Source: JAHEEM01 sp036396795
Lineage (GTDB): Bacteria; Pseudomonadota; Gammaproteobacteria; Steroidobacterales; Rariloculaceae
Direction of reading: 5' to 3'
Assembly (NCBI GenBank): GCA_036396795.1
Contig: DASWKF010000032.1
Span: 14,549 to 78,548, forward strand
DNA: 64,000 bases
Part shown: piece by piece, positions 27,523-36,137 of the stretch
Numbering within the stretch: the stretch's first letter is position 1
Layout of the letters: each line of letters begins with the position of its first letter
Notes under the pieces: model-generated
Told to the model about the DNA's origin: nothing
Database searches by the model: none
What the model saw: only the letters and a program-made list of their open reading frames with translations
Position numbers and translations under genes: made by a program

Positions 27523-28335
27523 ATGCCGGAGCTTCCTGAGGTCGAAACGACGCGGCGCGGCCTCGAGCCGCTGCTCATCGGCAAAGAGATTGCGGGGTTC
27601 GAGATCCGTCAGCCGTCGCTGCGCTGGCCGGTGGAGGAAACGCTGCTCGCGCGGCTCGAGGGGCAGCGGATCAACGCCCTCGGCAGGCGGGGGAAATATC
27701 TGCTGATTCTCGCCGATGCCGGCAGCTTGCTGCTGCATCTGGGGATGTCCGGCAGTCTCCGGTTTCTCGAAGCGCCCAGACCGCCGGCGACTCACGACCA
27801 TCTCGACCTGGTGTTCGCCGGTGGCGCGAGGTTGCGCTTTACCGATCCGCGCCGCTTCGGCAGCCTGCATTTCACCGACTCGCCCGAGAATCACTGGTTG
27901 CTGAGGCATCTCGGCCGCGAGCCGCTCGGCGAGGCGTTCTCGAGCGAATATCTCAGGCGGTGCGCCAGAGGACGCCGCGTGCCGATCAAGCAGCTCCTCA
28001 TGAACAGCCGCGTCGTCGCCGGCATCGGCAACATCTATGCGAGCGAGGCCTTGTATCGCGCGGGAATCCACCCGCGGCGCGCTTCGGGAAGCGTGTCGCC
28101 TGCGCGCTTCGGGCGCCTGGTCGAGTCAATCAAGCTCGTCTTGCGCGAGGCCATTGAGGTCGGCGGCACCACGCTTCGCGATTTTGTCGACGGCGACGGC
28201 AGGCCGGGCTATTTCCAGCTCGCGCTCAGGGTCTATGGCCGGGCCGGCGAGCCCTGCCGATCTTGCGGCCGGCCGATCAGGCAGATCGTGCTCGGACAGC
28301 GGGCGACGTATTACTGCCCCGGGTGCCAGCGCTGA
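27523..28335 (+). CDS. mutM: formamidopyrimidine-DNA glycosylase
   Basis: 270 aa. It removes 8-oxoguanine from DNA. The N-terminal MPELPEVETTRRGLEP carries the catalytic Pro2, Glu3 and Lys. Middle blocks are LLHLGMSGSLRFL and FTDPRRFGSL; the helix-two-turn-helix is NSRVVAGIGNIYASEALYRA. The C-terminal zinc finger has four Cys in CRSCGRPI and CPGCQR. All key residues are present. It converges on ggt. Confidence 0.97.
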   Translation: MPELPEVETTRRGLEPLLIGKEIAGFEIRQPSLRWPVEETLLARLEGQRINALGRRGKYLLILADAGSLLLHLGMSGSLRFLEAPRPPATHDHLDLVFAGGARLRFTDPRRFGSLHFTDSPENHWLLRHLGREPLGEAFSSEYLRRCARGRRVPIKQLLMNSRVVAGIGNIYASEALYRAGIHPRRASGSVSPARFGRLVESIKLVLREAIEVGGTTLRDFVDGDGRPGYFQLALRVYGRAGEPCRSCGRPIRQIVLGQRATYYCPGCQR

Positions 28336-28357
28336 GAATCTTCGAGCGTACGGCGGT

Positions 28358-30049
28358 TCAAGGAGCGGAGAACCGCGGCTCGCCGATGCCGCGCGGATCG
28401 GCGGCGGCATCGACCGTGCCGCTGGCGAAGTCCCAGGTGACCACTTGCATGTTGCCGAAAGCCCGGCCGACTTCGCTCAAGGAGTGACCCATCGCCCGCA
28501 AGCGGTCGACGTCCGCTTCATCGAGAGCGTCGCCCTCGAAGTAGATCTCGTCGGGGAAATACTGGTGATGGATCCTCGGCAGGGCGGTCATCGAGACCGC
28601 GTCGGCGCCGTCCATCCAGGCGAGACCGGCGAGCAGCACCATGGTGATGATGCGGCTCCCGCCAGGCGTGCCGAGCAGAGCCATGCCGTTGTCGCCGATG
28701 AGGATCGTCGGTGTCATGCTCGAGAGCATCCGTTTACCCGGCGCGATCGCGTTGGCCTCCGAGCCGAGCAGTTGATAGCCGTTCGGCACGCCCGGCTTGA
28801 CGGAGAAATCGTCCATCTCGTCGTTGAGAAGCACGCCGGTGCCGGCGGGCATGTAGCCGCTGCCGAAAGAGAAATTGATGGACTGCGTCGCCGCCACCGC
28901 GTTGCCCTCGGCATCGAGCACCGAAAAGTGACTGGTCTGATCGCCGCCGGCCGGGCCCGACGGAAGAAAGCCGGGCAGATCCAGACTCGGCGTGGCGCGC
29001 TCGGGGTGTATGGAGATGCGCTGACCGGCGGCGTAGTACGGATGAATCAAGCGCTCCACCGGAACGTCGACGAAATCCGGATCGCCTAGGAACTCGGCGC
29101 GGTCGCGATGGGCGCGGCGCATGACCTCGGCGAGCAGGTGAACGCGCGCCGCATCGTCGAGCGCGCTCAGGTCATAGCCCGCGAGCATGTTGAGCATGTT
29201 GAGCAGCGCCACGCCGCCGGACGATGGCGGCGCCGCCGTGACGACTCGAACGCTGCGGTAATGCCCGACGAGCGGCTGTCGCTCGACGACCTCGTAAGCG
29301 GAGAGATCCTCGAGCGCCCAAATCCCGCCGCCGGCGCGCACGCCCGCGACGAGCTTTTGCGCCACCGGGCCCTCGTAGAATCCGCTGAAGCCCCCGCGCG
29401 CGAGGCTTTCGAGGGTCGCCGCAAGCTCGGGCTGAAGCACCAGGTCGCCTTCGCGCGGCAGCGCGCCCTCCGGCATCAGCGTTTCCCTGGCGGCGGCATT
29501 CATCACATCCGAGCGTCGCTCGAGCCGCGCAATGTACTCCGAATCGGCGGGGAAGCCCTCGCGGGCATGGCGAATCGCCGGCGCCAGCGAGTCCGCCAAC
29601 GCGAGCTCGCCGAAGTGCTCGGCGAGATACGCAAGACCGGCCGGAAGCCCGGGAATGCCGGCGGACAGCGCGCCGTCGACGGACGCCCCCGGTACCGGCT
29701 CGCCCGCGGCGTCGAGATACATGTCGCGGCTCGCGGCGAGGGGCGCCGTCTCGCGCGCGTCGATCATGACCTCGAAATCGTCGGCGGCGCGCCGCAACAG
29801 AAAAAACCCGCCGCCGCCTATCCCCGAGCCGTAGGGCTCGACGACGCCGAGCGCCGCCGCGACCGCGATTGCGGCATCGAAAGCGTTGCCGCCCCGTTGC
29901 AGCACTTCGATGCCCGCGGCGCTCGCAAGCGGGTGCGCGCTGGCGACAGCGGCTCGCTGCGGGGCCGTTTGCGCCGCGGCGACGTGCCCGAGAATGAGCA
30001 GCGTCGCGACCGCCAACCCGCGCCATGGGATCGGCCGGATCCGGCTCAT
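28358..30049 (-). CDS. ggt: gamma-glutamyltransferase (periplasmic)
   Basis: 563 aa. Residues 1-25 are a signal peptide (VAAAQT). The autoprocessing nucleophile is Thr372 in GGDQTSHFSVLDA, and the mature small subunit starts there. PYGSGIGGGGFFLL, EGNAVAATQSINFSFGSGY and MLSSMTPTIL are family blocks. It cleaves or transfers the gamma-glutamyl group of glutathione. Its start overlaps the coaD stop by four bases (ATGA), an unusual partner. Confidence 0.95.
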   Translation of the reverse strand: MSRIRPIPWRGLAVATLLILGHVAAAQTAPQRAAVASAHPLASAAGIEVLQRGGNAFDAAIAVAAALGVVEPYGSGIGGGGFFLLRRAADDFEVMIDARETAPLAASRDMYLDAAGEPVPGASVDGALSAGIPGLPAGLAYLAEHFGELALADSLAPAIRHAREGFPADSEYIARLERRSDVMNAAARETLMPEGALPREGDLVLQPELAATLESLARGGFSGFYEGPVAQKLVAGVRAGGGIWALEDLSAYEVVERQPLVGHYRSVRVVTAAPPSSGGVALLNMLNMLAGYDLSALDDAARVHLLAEVMRRAHRDRAEFLGDPDFVDVPVERLIHPYYAAGQRISIHPERATPSLDLPGFLPSGPAGGDQTSHFSVLDAEGNAVAATQSINFSFGSGYMPAGTGVLLNDEMDDFSVKPGVPNGYQLLGSEANAIAPGKRMLSSMTPTILIGDNGMALLGTPGGSRIITMVLLAGLAWMDGADAVSMTALPRIHHQYFPDEIYFEGDALDEADVDRLRAMGHSLSEVGRAFGNMQVVTWDFASGTVDAAADPRGIGEPRFSAP

Positions 30050-30540
30050 CGTTTCGCTCCGAACTTAGCCCGCAGCGCGTCGGCCACCACCGGGTGCACG
30101 AAGGACGAGACGTCGCCGCCGAGCTCGGCGATTTCTCTGACCAGGCTCGACGAAACGAAGGTGTAGTGCTCCGTCGGCGTTAGAAAAACCGTTTCGATCT
30201 CGTCGGTAAGACGGCGGTTCATCGTCGCCAGTTGAAACTCATACTCGAAGTCGGACACGGCCCGCAAGCCTCTCAATATGATCTTGAGGCCGTTCTTCCG
30301 CGCGAAGTTCACGGTCAACCCGCCGTAGCCCGTGACGCTGACGCCGGGGACATCGGCGAGAACCTTGGTCGCGAGATCCACGCGCTCGGCGAGGTTGAAG
30401 AGCGGCGATTTCCCCGGACTCTCCGCGATGGCGACCACGACCCGCTCGAATAAGGTCGCGGCGCGGCGCACGAGATCCTCGTGCCCGCGGGTCAGCGGGT
30501 TGAATGTGCCCGGATATACGGCGCCGGCCCGTTCGGTCAT
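30046..30540 (-). CDS. coaD: phosphopantetheine adenylyltransferase
   Basis: 164 aa. It makes dephospho-CoA from 4'-phosphopantetheine and ATP. The nucleotidyltransferase motif AVYPGTFNPLTRGHEDLVRR (T/HxGH as RGH) and a C-terminal FVSSSLVREIAELGGDVSSF block are diagnostic. It is downstream of rsmD on the same strand (a common rsmD-coaD pairing) and overlaps ggt. Confidence 0.96.
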   Translation of the reverse strand: MTERAGAVYPGTFNPLTRGHEDLVRRAATLFERVVVAIAESPGKSPLFNLAERVDLATKVLADVPGVSVTGYGGLTVNFARKNGLKIILRGLRAVSDFEYEFQLATMNRRLTDEIETVFLTPTEHYTFVSSSLVREIAELGGDVSSFVHPVVADALRAKFGAKR

Positions 30541-30615
30541 CGCTCTCTCTCTCGAATCTATCCAATCACATTCTAGAGCCTATCTCGCCGGCCCGCATGG
30601 CGCGAGCCGTCACGG

Positions 30616-31206
30616 TCAGGTCCGCTGTACGCGCAAAAGGCCGAAGACCACCTCTCCGGCCCGGCCGAGCTTCCACGTCCGGGCCCCGGGGAGCGCCGCG
30701 GCTTCCGCTTCGAACGGGTCGGTGACCCCCGGCCTGTGGGACCGTTCGACGTAAATCGCGGCCTCAGGCGACAGCCAAGGCGAAAGCAAGGACATTATGG
30801 GAGCCAGCGGCAACCGATAGGGCGCGTCCAGAAACACGATGTCGAAGCGCTCGCCGGCGCGGCGCTTCAACAAGGCGGATGCATCGCTCTGCAAGACTCG
30901 CGCATCGGCCTCGAGCACTTTCACGTGTCCGCGCAGCGCTTCGGCCAACACCGGGTCGCGTTCCACCAGCCACGCATCACGCGCGCCGCGCGACAGCGCT
31001 TCCAAGCCGAGGGCACCCGTTCCCGCGAACAGATCCAGGCAGCGCGCGCCGGTAAGCGAACCCGTCAACCAGTTGAACAGCGTTTCTCGTACTCTGTCCG
31101 GGGTCGGACGCACGTCCGTGCCCGGAGGGATCACGAGCCTGCGCCCCCGCCACCGGCCTCCGATGATGCGCACCGCGTATCTGTATCCCGAGCCCTTCTT
31201 CTTCAT
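30616..31206 (-). CDS. rsmD: 16S rRNA (guanine966-N2)-methyltransferase
   Basis: 196 aa from the ATG at 31206 (MKKKGSGYRYAVRIIGG); the frame extends to 31296 into the divergent promoter. VRIIGGRWRGRRLVIPPGTD and RPTPDRVRETLFNWL are the RsmD N-terminal signature. The SAM site is CLDLFAGTGALGLEALSRGA. The catalytic tetrapeptide reads DAPY where most homologues have DPPF/Y. It is divergent from ftsY with 92 bp between. Confidence 0.93.
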   Translation of the reverse strand: MKKKGSGYRYAVRIIGGRWRGRRLVIPPGTDVRPTPDRVRETLFNWLTGSLTGARCLDLFAGTGALGLEALSRGARDAWLVERDPVLAEALRGHVKVLEADARVLQSDASALLKRRAGERFDIVFLDAPYRLPLAPIMSLLSPWLSPEAAIYVERSHRPGVTDPFEAEAAALPGARTWKLGRAGEVVFGLLRVQRT

Positions 31207-31298
31207 CCCGTTCGCGTTGAGGAGACCGAGGCGCAGAGTATAATTCCCCAACCGGCGGCGCCGGATCGCGTCCGCAGCTTTCGTGCCCAATCCCAAGC

Positions 31299-32231
31299 AT
31301 GATTCTTCCGAAGCAGCGAAGTCGCTTTGTCGACAAACTTCGATCCCGTCTCAATCACGGGAAGGCCTGGCTCGCCCAAAGCCTGGCCGGGATCCGCGGC
31401 AAGCCCTGGGATGAGGACACGCTCGACGACTTGGAGACTCGGCTGCTTACCGCCGACGTCGGCGTGGACGCGACGGAGTGGCTCTTGAGTCGCCTGCGCG
31501 CCCTGCGCCTCGAGCAGCCGCAGTTGGACGCGGCGCAGTCCTTGGAGCTTGCGATGCTCGAGTTGCTGGAGCCGCTCGAGCAGGCGCTCGAGATTCCCGA
31601 GCAGCCGCGTCCGTTCGTGATCCTCACGGTCGGCGTCAACGGAACCGGGAAGACCACCACGATCGGCAAGCTCGCGAGCCGCTGGTCGGCCGCCGGCCTA
31701 TCGGTGGTCCTCGCCGCCGGAGACACTTTTCGCGCCGCGGCCGTCGAGCAGCTCGGCGAGTGGGCGCGGCGGACGAATGCCTCGCTCATCTCGCAGCAGT
31801 CCGGCGCGGATCCCGCCGCCGTGATCTTCGACGCTGTCAACGCGGCTCGCAGCCGCGGCGCCGACGTCGTGATCGCCGACACGGCCGGCCGCCTGCACAC
31901 CGCCGGCGGTCTCATGGACGAGCTCCGCAAGATCAAGCGCGTGCTCTCGCGTATCGATCCCGCCACGCCGCACGAAACGCTACTCGTGCTCGACGCGAGC
32001 CAGGGGCAGAATGCGCTGACGCAAGCGCTCGAGTTCGATCGGGCGTTGAAAATATCCGGACTCGTCATCACCAAGCTCGACGGCACGGCAAAGGGCGGTA
32101 TTCTGCTTGCGGTCGCAAGGCAGCTCCGAACTCCGGTACGATTCGTGGGTGTCGGCGAGCAAGTAGAGGATCTGATCCCCTTCAAGGCGCGCGAGTTCGT
32201 CGCCGCCTTGATTCAGGACCCCGCAACGTGA
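31299..32231 (+). CDS. ftsY: signal recognition particle receptor FtsY
   Basis: 310 aa with an NG domain only: no long acidic N-terminal A domain is present. The N domain has FVDKLRSRLN and DDLETRLLTADVGV. The GTPase P-loop is GVNGTGKTTTIGKLA (about 112-126), with DTFRAAAVEQL, DTAGRLHT and TKLDGTAKGG. It docks ribosome-SRP complexes at the membrane. Its stop overlaps the ftsE start (GTGA), forming an ftsY-ftsE-ftsX operon. Confidence 0.97.
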   Translation: MILPKQRSRFVDKLRSRLNHGKAWLAQSLAGIRGKPWDEDTLDDLETRLLTADVGVDATEWLLSRLRALRLEQPQLDAAQSLELAMLELLEPLEQALEIPEQPRPFVILTVGVNGTGKTTTIGKLASRWSAAGLSVVLAAGDTFRAAAVEQLGEWARRTNASLISQQSGADPAAVIFDAVNAARSRGADVVIADTAGRLHTAGGLMDELRKIKRVLSRIDPATPHETLLVLDASQGQNALTQALEFDRALKISGLVITKLDGTAKGGILLAVARQLRTPVRFVGVGEQVEDLIPFKAREFVAALIQDPAT

Positions 32232-32893
32232 TTCGCTTCGAGAGCGTCTACAAGCGCTATCCCAACGGCCGTGACGCGCTCACGTCCGTCAGCTACCGAT
32301 TGGAGAAAGGTGAGATGGCATTTCTCACCGGCCCGTCGGGCGCGGGCAAGAGCACGCTGCTGAAGCTCGTCGCGCTTATCGAACGTCCGAGTCGCGGCAC
32401 GGTGCTCGTGAACAATCAGAATACCTCGCGCATCAGCAGGCGTCAGATTCCGCACTTTCGCCGCCGCGTGGGGGTGGTCTTCCAGGATCACAAATTGCTG
32501 AACGACAGGACTATCTTCGACAATGTCGCTCTGCCCCTCGTAATCGCAGCGCACCGGCGGCGTGAGATCGAGCGGCGCGTGCGCGCCGCTCTCGACCAGG
32601 TCGGCTTGCTGGGCCGAGAGTATCAGTCGCCCCTGACGCTGTCGGCCGGTGAGCAACAGCGCGTCGGCATCGCGCGGGCCGTGGCGAGCCGGCCCGAGGT
32701 CGTCATCGCCGACGAGCCTACCGGAAATCTCGACCCCGAGCTTTCCCTCGAGATCATGCGGCTCTTCGAGCGCTTCAATGAAGTCGGCGTTACGGTTCTG
32801 ATCGCGACTCACGACCTCGAGCTCATCGACCACCTCGGTCATCGACGACTCCGCCTCGAAGGCGGCAAGCTTACAGAGGACGCGGATGCTTAG
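32228..32893 (+). CDS. ftsE: cell division ATPase FtsE
   Basis: 221 aa from the GTG at 32228, which overlaps the ftsY stop by four bases. The open frame continues upstream to 31478, but that part is only a shadow of ftsY. Walker A is GPSGAGKST, the signature is LSAGEQQR, and Walker B is VVIADEPTGNLDPE. It powers FtsX to activate peptidoglycan hydrolases at the septum. Confidence 0.96.
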   Translation: MIRFESVYKRYPNGRDALTSVSYRLEKGEMAFLTGPSGAGKSTLLKLVALIERPSRGTVLVNNQNTSRISRRQIPHFRRRVGVVFQDHKLLNDRTIFDNVALPLVIAAHRRREIERRVRAALDQVGLLGREYQSPLTLSAGEQQRVGIARAVASRPEVVIADEPTGNLDPELSLEIMRLFERFNEVGVTVLIATHDLELIDHLGHRRLRLEGGKLTEDADA

Positions 32894-33815
32894 CACGATG
32901 ATGCCGCGCCTCACTCATTACCTGTCCTTGCACGCCCAGAACCTGCTGGGCTCTTTCGGAAGACTCGCGCGTCAACCCGTCGGCAGCCTGATGACGGTGA
33001 TCGTCATCGCCATCGCGCTTGCATTGCCCGCGGGCTTGCGCGTGTTGTTGAACAACTTCGAAGCGCTCAGCGGATCCTGGGAGGGCGCGATCGACTTCAC
33101 CGTATATCTGAAACTGAATGTCGACGAGCAACGCGCGGAAGCGCTCGCCGGCGAGATCGAGTCGCGCGACAGCGTGAGCCGGGTCGTGCTCGTGCCGCGT
33201 GATCAAGCGCTCGAGGAATTCAAGAGCTATTCCGGTTTCGGCGACGCGCTCGATGCCTTGGATCAGAACCCGCTGCCGCATGCGTTGATAGTACGCCCGG
33301 CCGAGGGTAGCGCCACGGTCGAGGCGCTTGCAAACGAGCTGTCGGCGCTCGAGGAAACCGAGCTGGTGCAGCTGGACACCGCCTGGGTGGAGCGGCTCCG
33401 GGGTATCCTCGCGCTCGTCGCACGCATCGTCGACGTCGCATCGGTGCTGCTCGGCGTTGCTGTCATTCTCGTCATCGGGAACACGATCCGACTCGAGATC
33501 AACAACCGGCGCACGGAGATCGAGGTCGTCAAGCTCGTCGGCGGCAGTGACGCCTTCATTCGCCGGCCGTTCCTGTACATGGGCCTGTGCTATGGCCTTA
33601 GCGGCGGTCTGGTGGCGATACTCACGATCTCGCTGAGCTTGCTGCTGTTTCGCTCCCCGGTAGAGTCCCTCGCAGGCCTTTACGGCTCGACCTTCGCCGT
33701 CCGGGGCTTGCAGCTGAATCAGGCGTTGCTGCTTGCGGGAACGGGCGCGTTTCTCGGTTGGGCGGGCGCAGGACTTGCGACGGCGCGCCATCTTCGGGCC
33801 ATAGAGCCGACGTAA
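32886..33815 (+). CDS. ftsX: cell division membrane protein FtsX
   Basis: 309 aa. One N-terminal membrane helix (about 35-55), a periplasmic domain, then three C-terminal helices. FKSYSGFGDALDALDQNPLP is the periplasmic FtsX signature and IRLEINNRRTEIEVVKLVGG is the conserved cytoplasmic coupling loop. It starts 8 bases inside ftsE. It works with FtsE as an ABC-like mechanotransmitter. The next gene is rpoH, as is usual in gammaproteobacteria. Confidence 0.96.
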   Translation: MLSTMMPRLTHYLSLHAQNLLGSFGRLARQPVGSLMTVIVIAIALALPAGLRVLLNNFEALSGSWEGAIDFTVYLKLNVDEQRAEALAGEIESRDSVSRVVLVPRDQALEEFKSYSGFGDALDALDQNPLPHALIVRPAEGSATVEALANELSALEETELVQLDTAWVERLRGILALVARIVDVASVLLGVAVILVIGNTIRLEINNRRTEIEVVKLVGGSDAFIRRPFLYMGLCYGLSGGLVAILTISLSLLLFRSPVESLAGLYGSTFAVRGLQLNQALLLAGTGAFLGWAGAGLATARHLRAIEPT

Positions 33816-33870
33816 GTCCATGATTTGACATCGGCCCGAGCCTCATCCACGCGAGGAACTCGGGCGCCGC

Positions 33871-33897
33871 TTAGCACTCTAAGACGCAGAGTGCTAA
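33871..33897. promoter_or_regulatory. CIRCE element (HrcA operator) before rpoH
   Basis: TTAGCACTC (33871-33879), nine bases, then GAGTGCTAA (33889-33897): every base of the CIRCE consensus is matched with the exact 9-bp spacer. CIRCE is the binding site of the heat-shock repressor HrcA. It ends 29 bases before the rpoH start codon. HrcA is not encoded in this window. Confidence 0.95.
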
Positions 33898-33900
33898 AAT
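33871..33900 (+). promoter_or_regulatory. rpoH: likely sigma-70 promoter of rpoH overlapping CIRCE
   Basis: TTAGCA (33871-33876) could serve as the -35 box and TAAAAT (33895-33900) as the -10 box, with an 18-bp spacer. Both boxes lie within or touching the CIRCE arms, so HrcA binding would block RNA polymerase. Transcription would start near 33907, giving a leader of about 20 bases containing AAGGAGGTG (33911-33919). Confidence 0.5.
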
Positions 33901-33926
33901 CCGGCTCATAAAGGAGGTGTTACCAC

Positions 33927-34790
33927 GTGACAGCAGGCGCCATCGTTCTCCGAGATCGTGAACTGATGCTCAACGGCCCGGTCGGAAGTCTGGAGCACTA
34001 CATCCAGGCCATCTCGGCCATTCCGCTATTGGGGCCCGAGGAAGAGTTCGAGCTCGCGACCAGGCTTCGAGAAACCGACGACCTCGACGCCGCCCAGCTG
34101 CTCGTCCTCGCGCATCTACGGTTCGTCGTTCATATCGCCCGCAGCTATGCCGGATACGGGCTGCAGCTCGCCGACCTCATTCAGGAAGGCAACATCGGCT
34201 TGATGAAGGCCGTGCGCCGCTTCGATCCGACGGTCGGAGTTCGCCTCGTTTCCTTCGCGGTCCACTGGATACGCGCCGAGATCCACGAGTATGTCCTCAG
34301 GAATTGGCGTCTCGTCAAGGTTGCGACGACCAAGGCACAACGAAAACTGTTCTTCAATCTGCGTAAAGCCAAGAAGCATCTGGGCTGGCTCACGAAGGAC
34401 GAGACGGAGGCCGTCGCCAAAGATCTCGGCGTCACCACGAGAGAAGTCACGGAGATGGAACGCCGGCTCTATGGGCACGACGTTTCCTTCGAGCCCGATC
34501 CTGACGACGACGAGAGCTACGCGCCGATCGCCTATCTGCCCAGCCCGGGCGCCGATCCCGCGGAGCTCGTCGAATCCGCGGATTGGGAGTCCGACGCTCA
34601 TGATCGCTTGGGCAACGCATTGGACGAGCTCGATGAGCGCAGCCGGAGCATCGTCAAGCGTCGCTGGCTCGGAGAGAAGAAGGCGACGCTGCATGAATTG
34701 GCCGCGGAGTATCAAATCTCGGCGGAGCGCATTCGGCAGATCGAGGCGAATGCGATGACCAAGCTCAAGGGCTACATGAGCCCTGGCTGA
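33927..34790 (+). CDS. rpoH: heat-shock sigma factor RpoH (sigma-32)
   Basis: 287 aa, GTG start 7 bases after a perfect AAGGAGGTG ribosome site. Region 2 (LRFVVHIARSYAGYGLQLAD, DLIQEGNIGLMKAVRRFDP) and region 4 (YQISAERIRQIEANAMTKLK) are clear. The RpoH box QRKLFFNLRKAK starts at residue 138 and distinguishes it from RpoD/RpoS. It directs transcription of chaperone and protease genes. The upstream CIRCE element suggests HrcA control. A strong hairpin follows the stop codon. Confidence 0.97.
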   Translation: MTAGAIVLRDRELMLNGPVGSLEHYIQAISAIPLLGPEEEFELATRLRETDDLDAAQLLVLAHLRFVVHIARSYAGYGLQLADLIQEGNIGLMKAVRRFDPTVGVRLVSFAVHWIRAEIHEYVLRNWRLVKVATTKAQRKLFFNLRKAKKHLGWLTKDETEAVAKDLGVTTREVTEMERRLYGHDVSFEPDPDDDESYAPIAYLPSPGADPAELVESADWESDAHDRLGNALDELDERSRSIVKRRWLGEKKATLHELAAEYQISAERIRQIEANAMTKLKGYMSPG

Positions 34791-34800
34791 CCAAAACCAC

Positions 34801-34830
34801 GGTTCCGCGGAGTGTCGCTCCGCGGGAACC
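34801..34830. terminator. bidirectional terminator between rpoH and the OmpA-family gene
   Basis: GGTTCCGCGGAG, a TGTCG loop, then CTCCGCGGGAACC makes a 12-bp stem with one bulged G. It sits 10 bases after the rpoH stop and 18 bases from the convergent OmpA-family stop. On the minus strand it is followed by GTGGTTTT, a weak U-tract. Confidence 0.6.
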
Positions 34831-34848
34831 GTTCCCGAATACCCCGTC

Positions 34849-35529
34849 TCAGCCCAGCGTCAGCGGCACCAATGTCAGCTCGACCCGTCGGTTGAGCTGC
34901 CGGCCGGTGTCCGTCGCATTGTCGGCGACCGGGCGCGCCTCGCCCATGCCGACTTCGATAATCCGATCCGGCAAGACCTGGCGTGATCTCAGATAAGCCG
35001 ATACGCTCGCCGCGCGGCGCTCCGACAGGCTTTGATTGTAAGCATCCGACCCCGTGCTATCCGTATGTCCCGCGACCTCGACGACGGTCTGCTGAAACTC
35101 GTTGAGCACCAGTCCGACGGAGTCGAGCACCGAGAAGAAACCGGCGTTGAGATCCGCGCTGTTGGTTGCAAACGTGACGTTCCCCGGCATGTTGAGCGTA
35201 ATGTTGTCACCGATGCGCGTGACGCTGACTCCGGTGCCTTCGAGCTGCGCGCGCAGCCTCGCTTCCTGCCGGTCCTGATAGGCACCGACCGCGCCGCCGG
35301 CGATCGCGCCGAGCCCGGCGCCGACGAGCGCTCTCTTCTTCCGCTCCATGGAGCTGTCGCCGGTGATCAGACCGGCCACGGCGCCTGAAACGGCGCCGAT
35401 GATGGCGCCACGCTGGGCGCGCGCCGTCTGCTCTTCACGGGTATAAGGGTCCAGAGTCGTGCAGGCGCAGACCGTCAGCGAGGCCAAGCAGATCAGGCCG
35501 ATTCCGTTCCGAAAAACCTGGGTTGTCAT
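34849..35529 (-). CDS. OmpA-family protein with glycine-zipper segment
   Basis: 226 aa from the ATG at 35529 (GGAGCGG upstream). Residues 1-24 are a signal, possibly lipoprotein-type (LTVCAC). A glycine-zipper region (AIIGAVSGAVAGLITG and LVGAGLGAIAGGAVGA, about 40-80) may insert in the membrane. The C-terminal OmpA domain (about 110-225) has VEVAGHTDSTGSDAYNQSLS and RRAASVSAYLRSR, which bind peptidoglycan. It resembles YiaD-type outer-membrane proteins that tether the outer membrane to the wall. Confidence 0.9.
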   Translation of the reverse strand: MTTQVFRNGIGLICLASLTVCACTTLDPYTREEQTARAQRGAIIGAVSGAVAGLITGDSSMERKKRALVGAGLGAIAGGAVGAYQDRQEARLRAQLEGTGVSVTRIGDNITLNMPGNVTFATNSADLNAGFFSVLDSVGLVLNEFQQTVVEVAGHTDSTGSDAYNQSLSERRAASVSAYLRSRQVLPDRIIEVGMGEARPVADNATDTGRQLNRRVELTLVPLTLG

Positions 35530-35647
35530 GTCGCCGCTCCTTGCGTGCAAGTGGGTTGATCACCCCGATATCATGCCAATGATATGCTGAACGGAACGTG
35601 ACGCAGCGCAGAATGTGGCTAGGTGGACGGACCATGCCTGAGCCGGC

Positions 35648-36115
35648 ATGAAAATCGCCGACCAATGGTTGAACGAGTATTCCCGCGATTACGGGCAGCA
35701 TACGCACAAGCTGATGCCCTGGATCTCGATTCCGGCGGTTGTCGTGAGCCTGGTCGGCTTGCTGTGGTCGCTGCCGGTCCCCGAGGCGTTTCGCGAAGCC
35801 ACGCCGGCGCTCAACTGGGGAACCGTGTTCCTGATGGCTGCCGTCGTCTACTACTTCATTATCTCGATCAGCCTGGGCTTTGGCAGCCTGCCGTTCGTCA
35901 TCTTCGTCGTCGCAGTGGTTGCCTGGGCGGATCAGCTCAGCGTGCCTCTCTGGCTGATGTCCTCGATCCTTTTCATCCTCGCCTGGGGCGCTCAACTCGC
36001 CGGGCAATGGCGCACGGGTCGGCCCACCTGCATCTTCCACAATTTGCAGTTGCTGATGATCGGGCCGCTATGGCTATTGGCGTGCCTGTACCGGCGCCTG
36101 AAGATTCCCTACTGA
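35648..36115 (+). CDS. Mpo1-like/DUF962 membrane protein
   Basis: 155 aa. The start WLNEYSRDYGQHTHKLMPWI (about 7-26), with its His residues, and the C-terminal GRPTCIFHNLQLLMIGPLWL are signatures of the DUF962/Mpo1-like family, with about four membrane helices. The yeast relative is an iron-dependent dioxygenase in fatty-acid alpha-oxidation; the bacterial role is untested. It is 22 bp before the NUDIX gene on the same strand and probably shares its transcript. Confidence 0.85.
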   Translation: MKIADQWLNEYSRDYGQHTHKLMPWISIPAVVVSLVGLLWSLPVPEAFREATPALNWGTVFLMAAVVYYFIISISLGFGSLPFVIFVVAVVAWADQLSVPLWLMSSILFILAWGAQLAGQWRTGRPTCIFHNLQLLMIGPLWLLACLYRRLKIPY

Positions 36116-36137
36116 CGAAGGCTGATTTCAGATCCTC

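Noticed and set aside
31478..32227. Long in-frame extension upstream of ftsE
   Set aside because: It is a shadow of ftsY in another frame; FtsE similarity begins at the GTG at 32228, which overlaps the ftsY stop as is usual.
33824..33848. TTTGACA and CCTCATCC as a sigma-32 promoter of rpoH
   Set aside because: The spacer of 10 bases is too short for a sigma-32 promoter and the TAAAAT box in CIRCE fits better.
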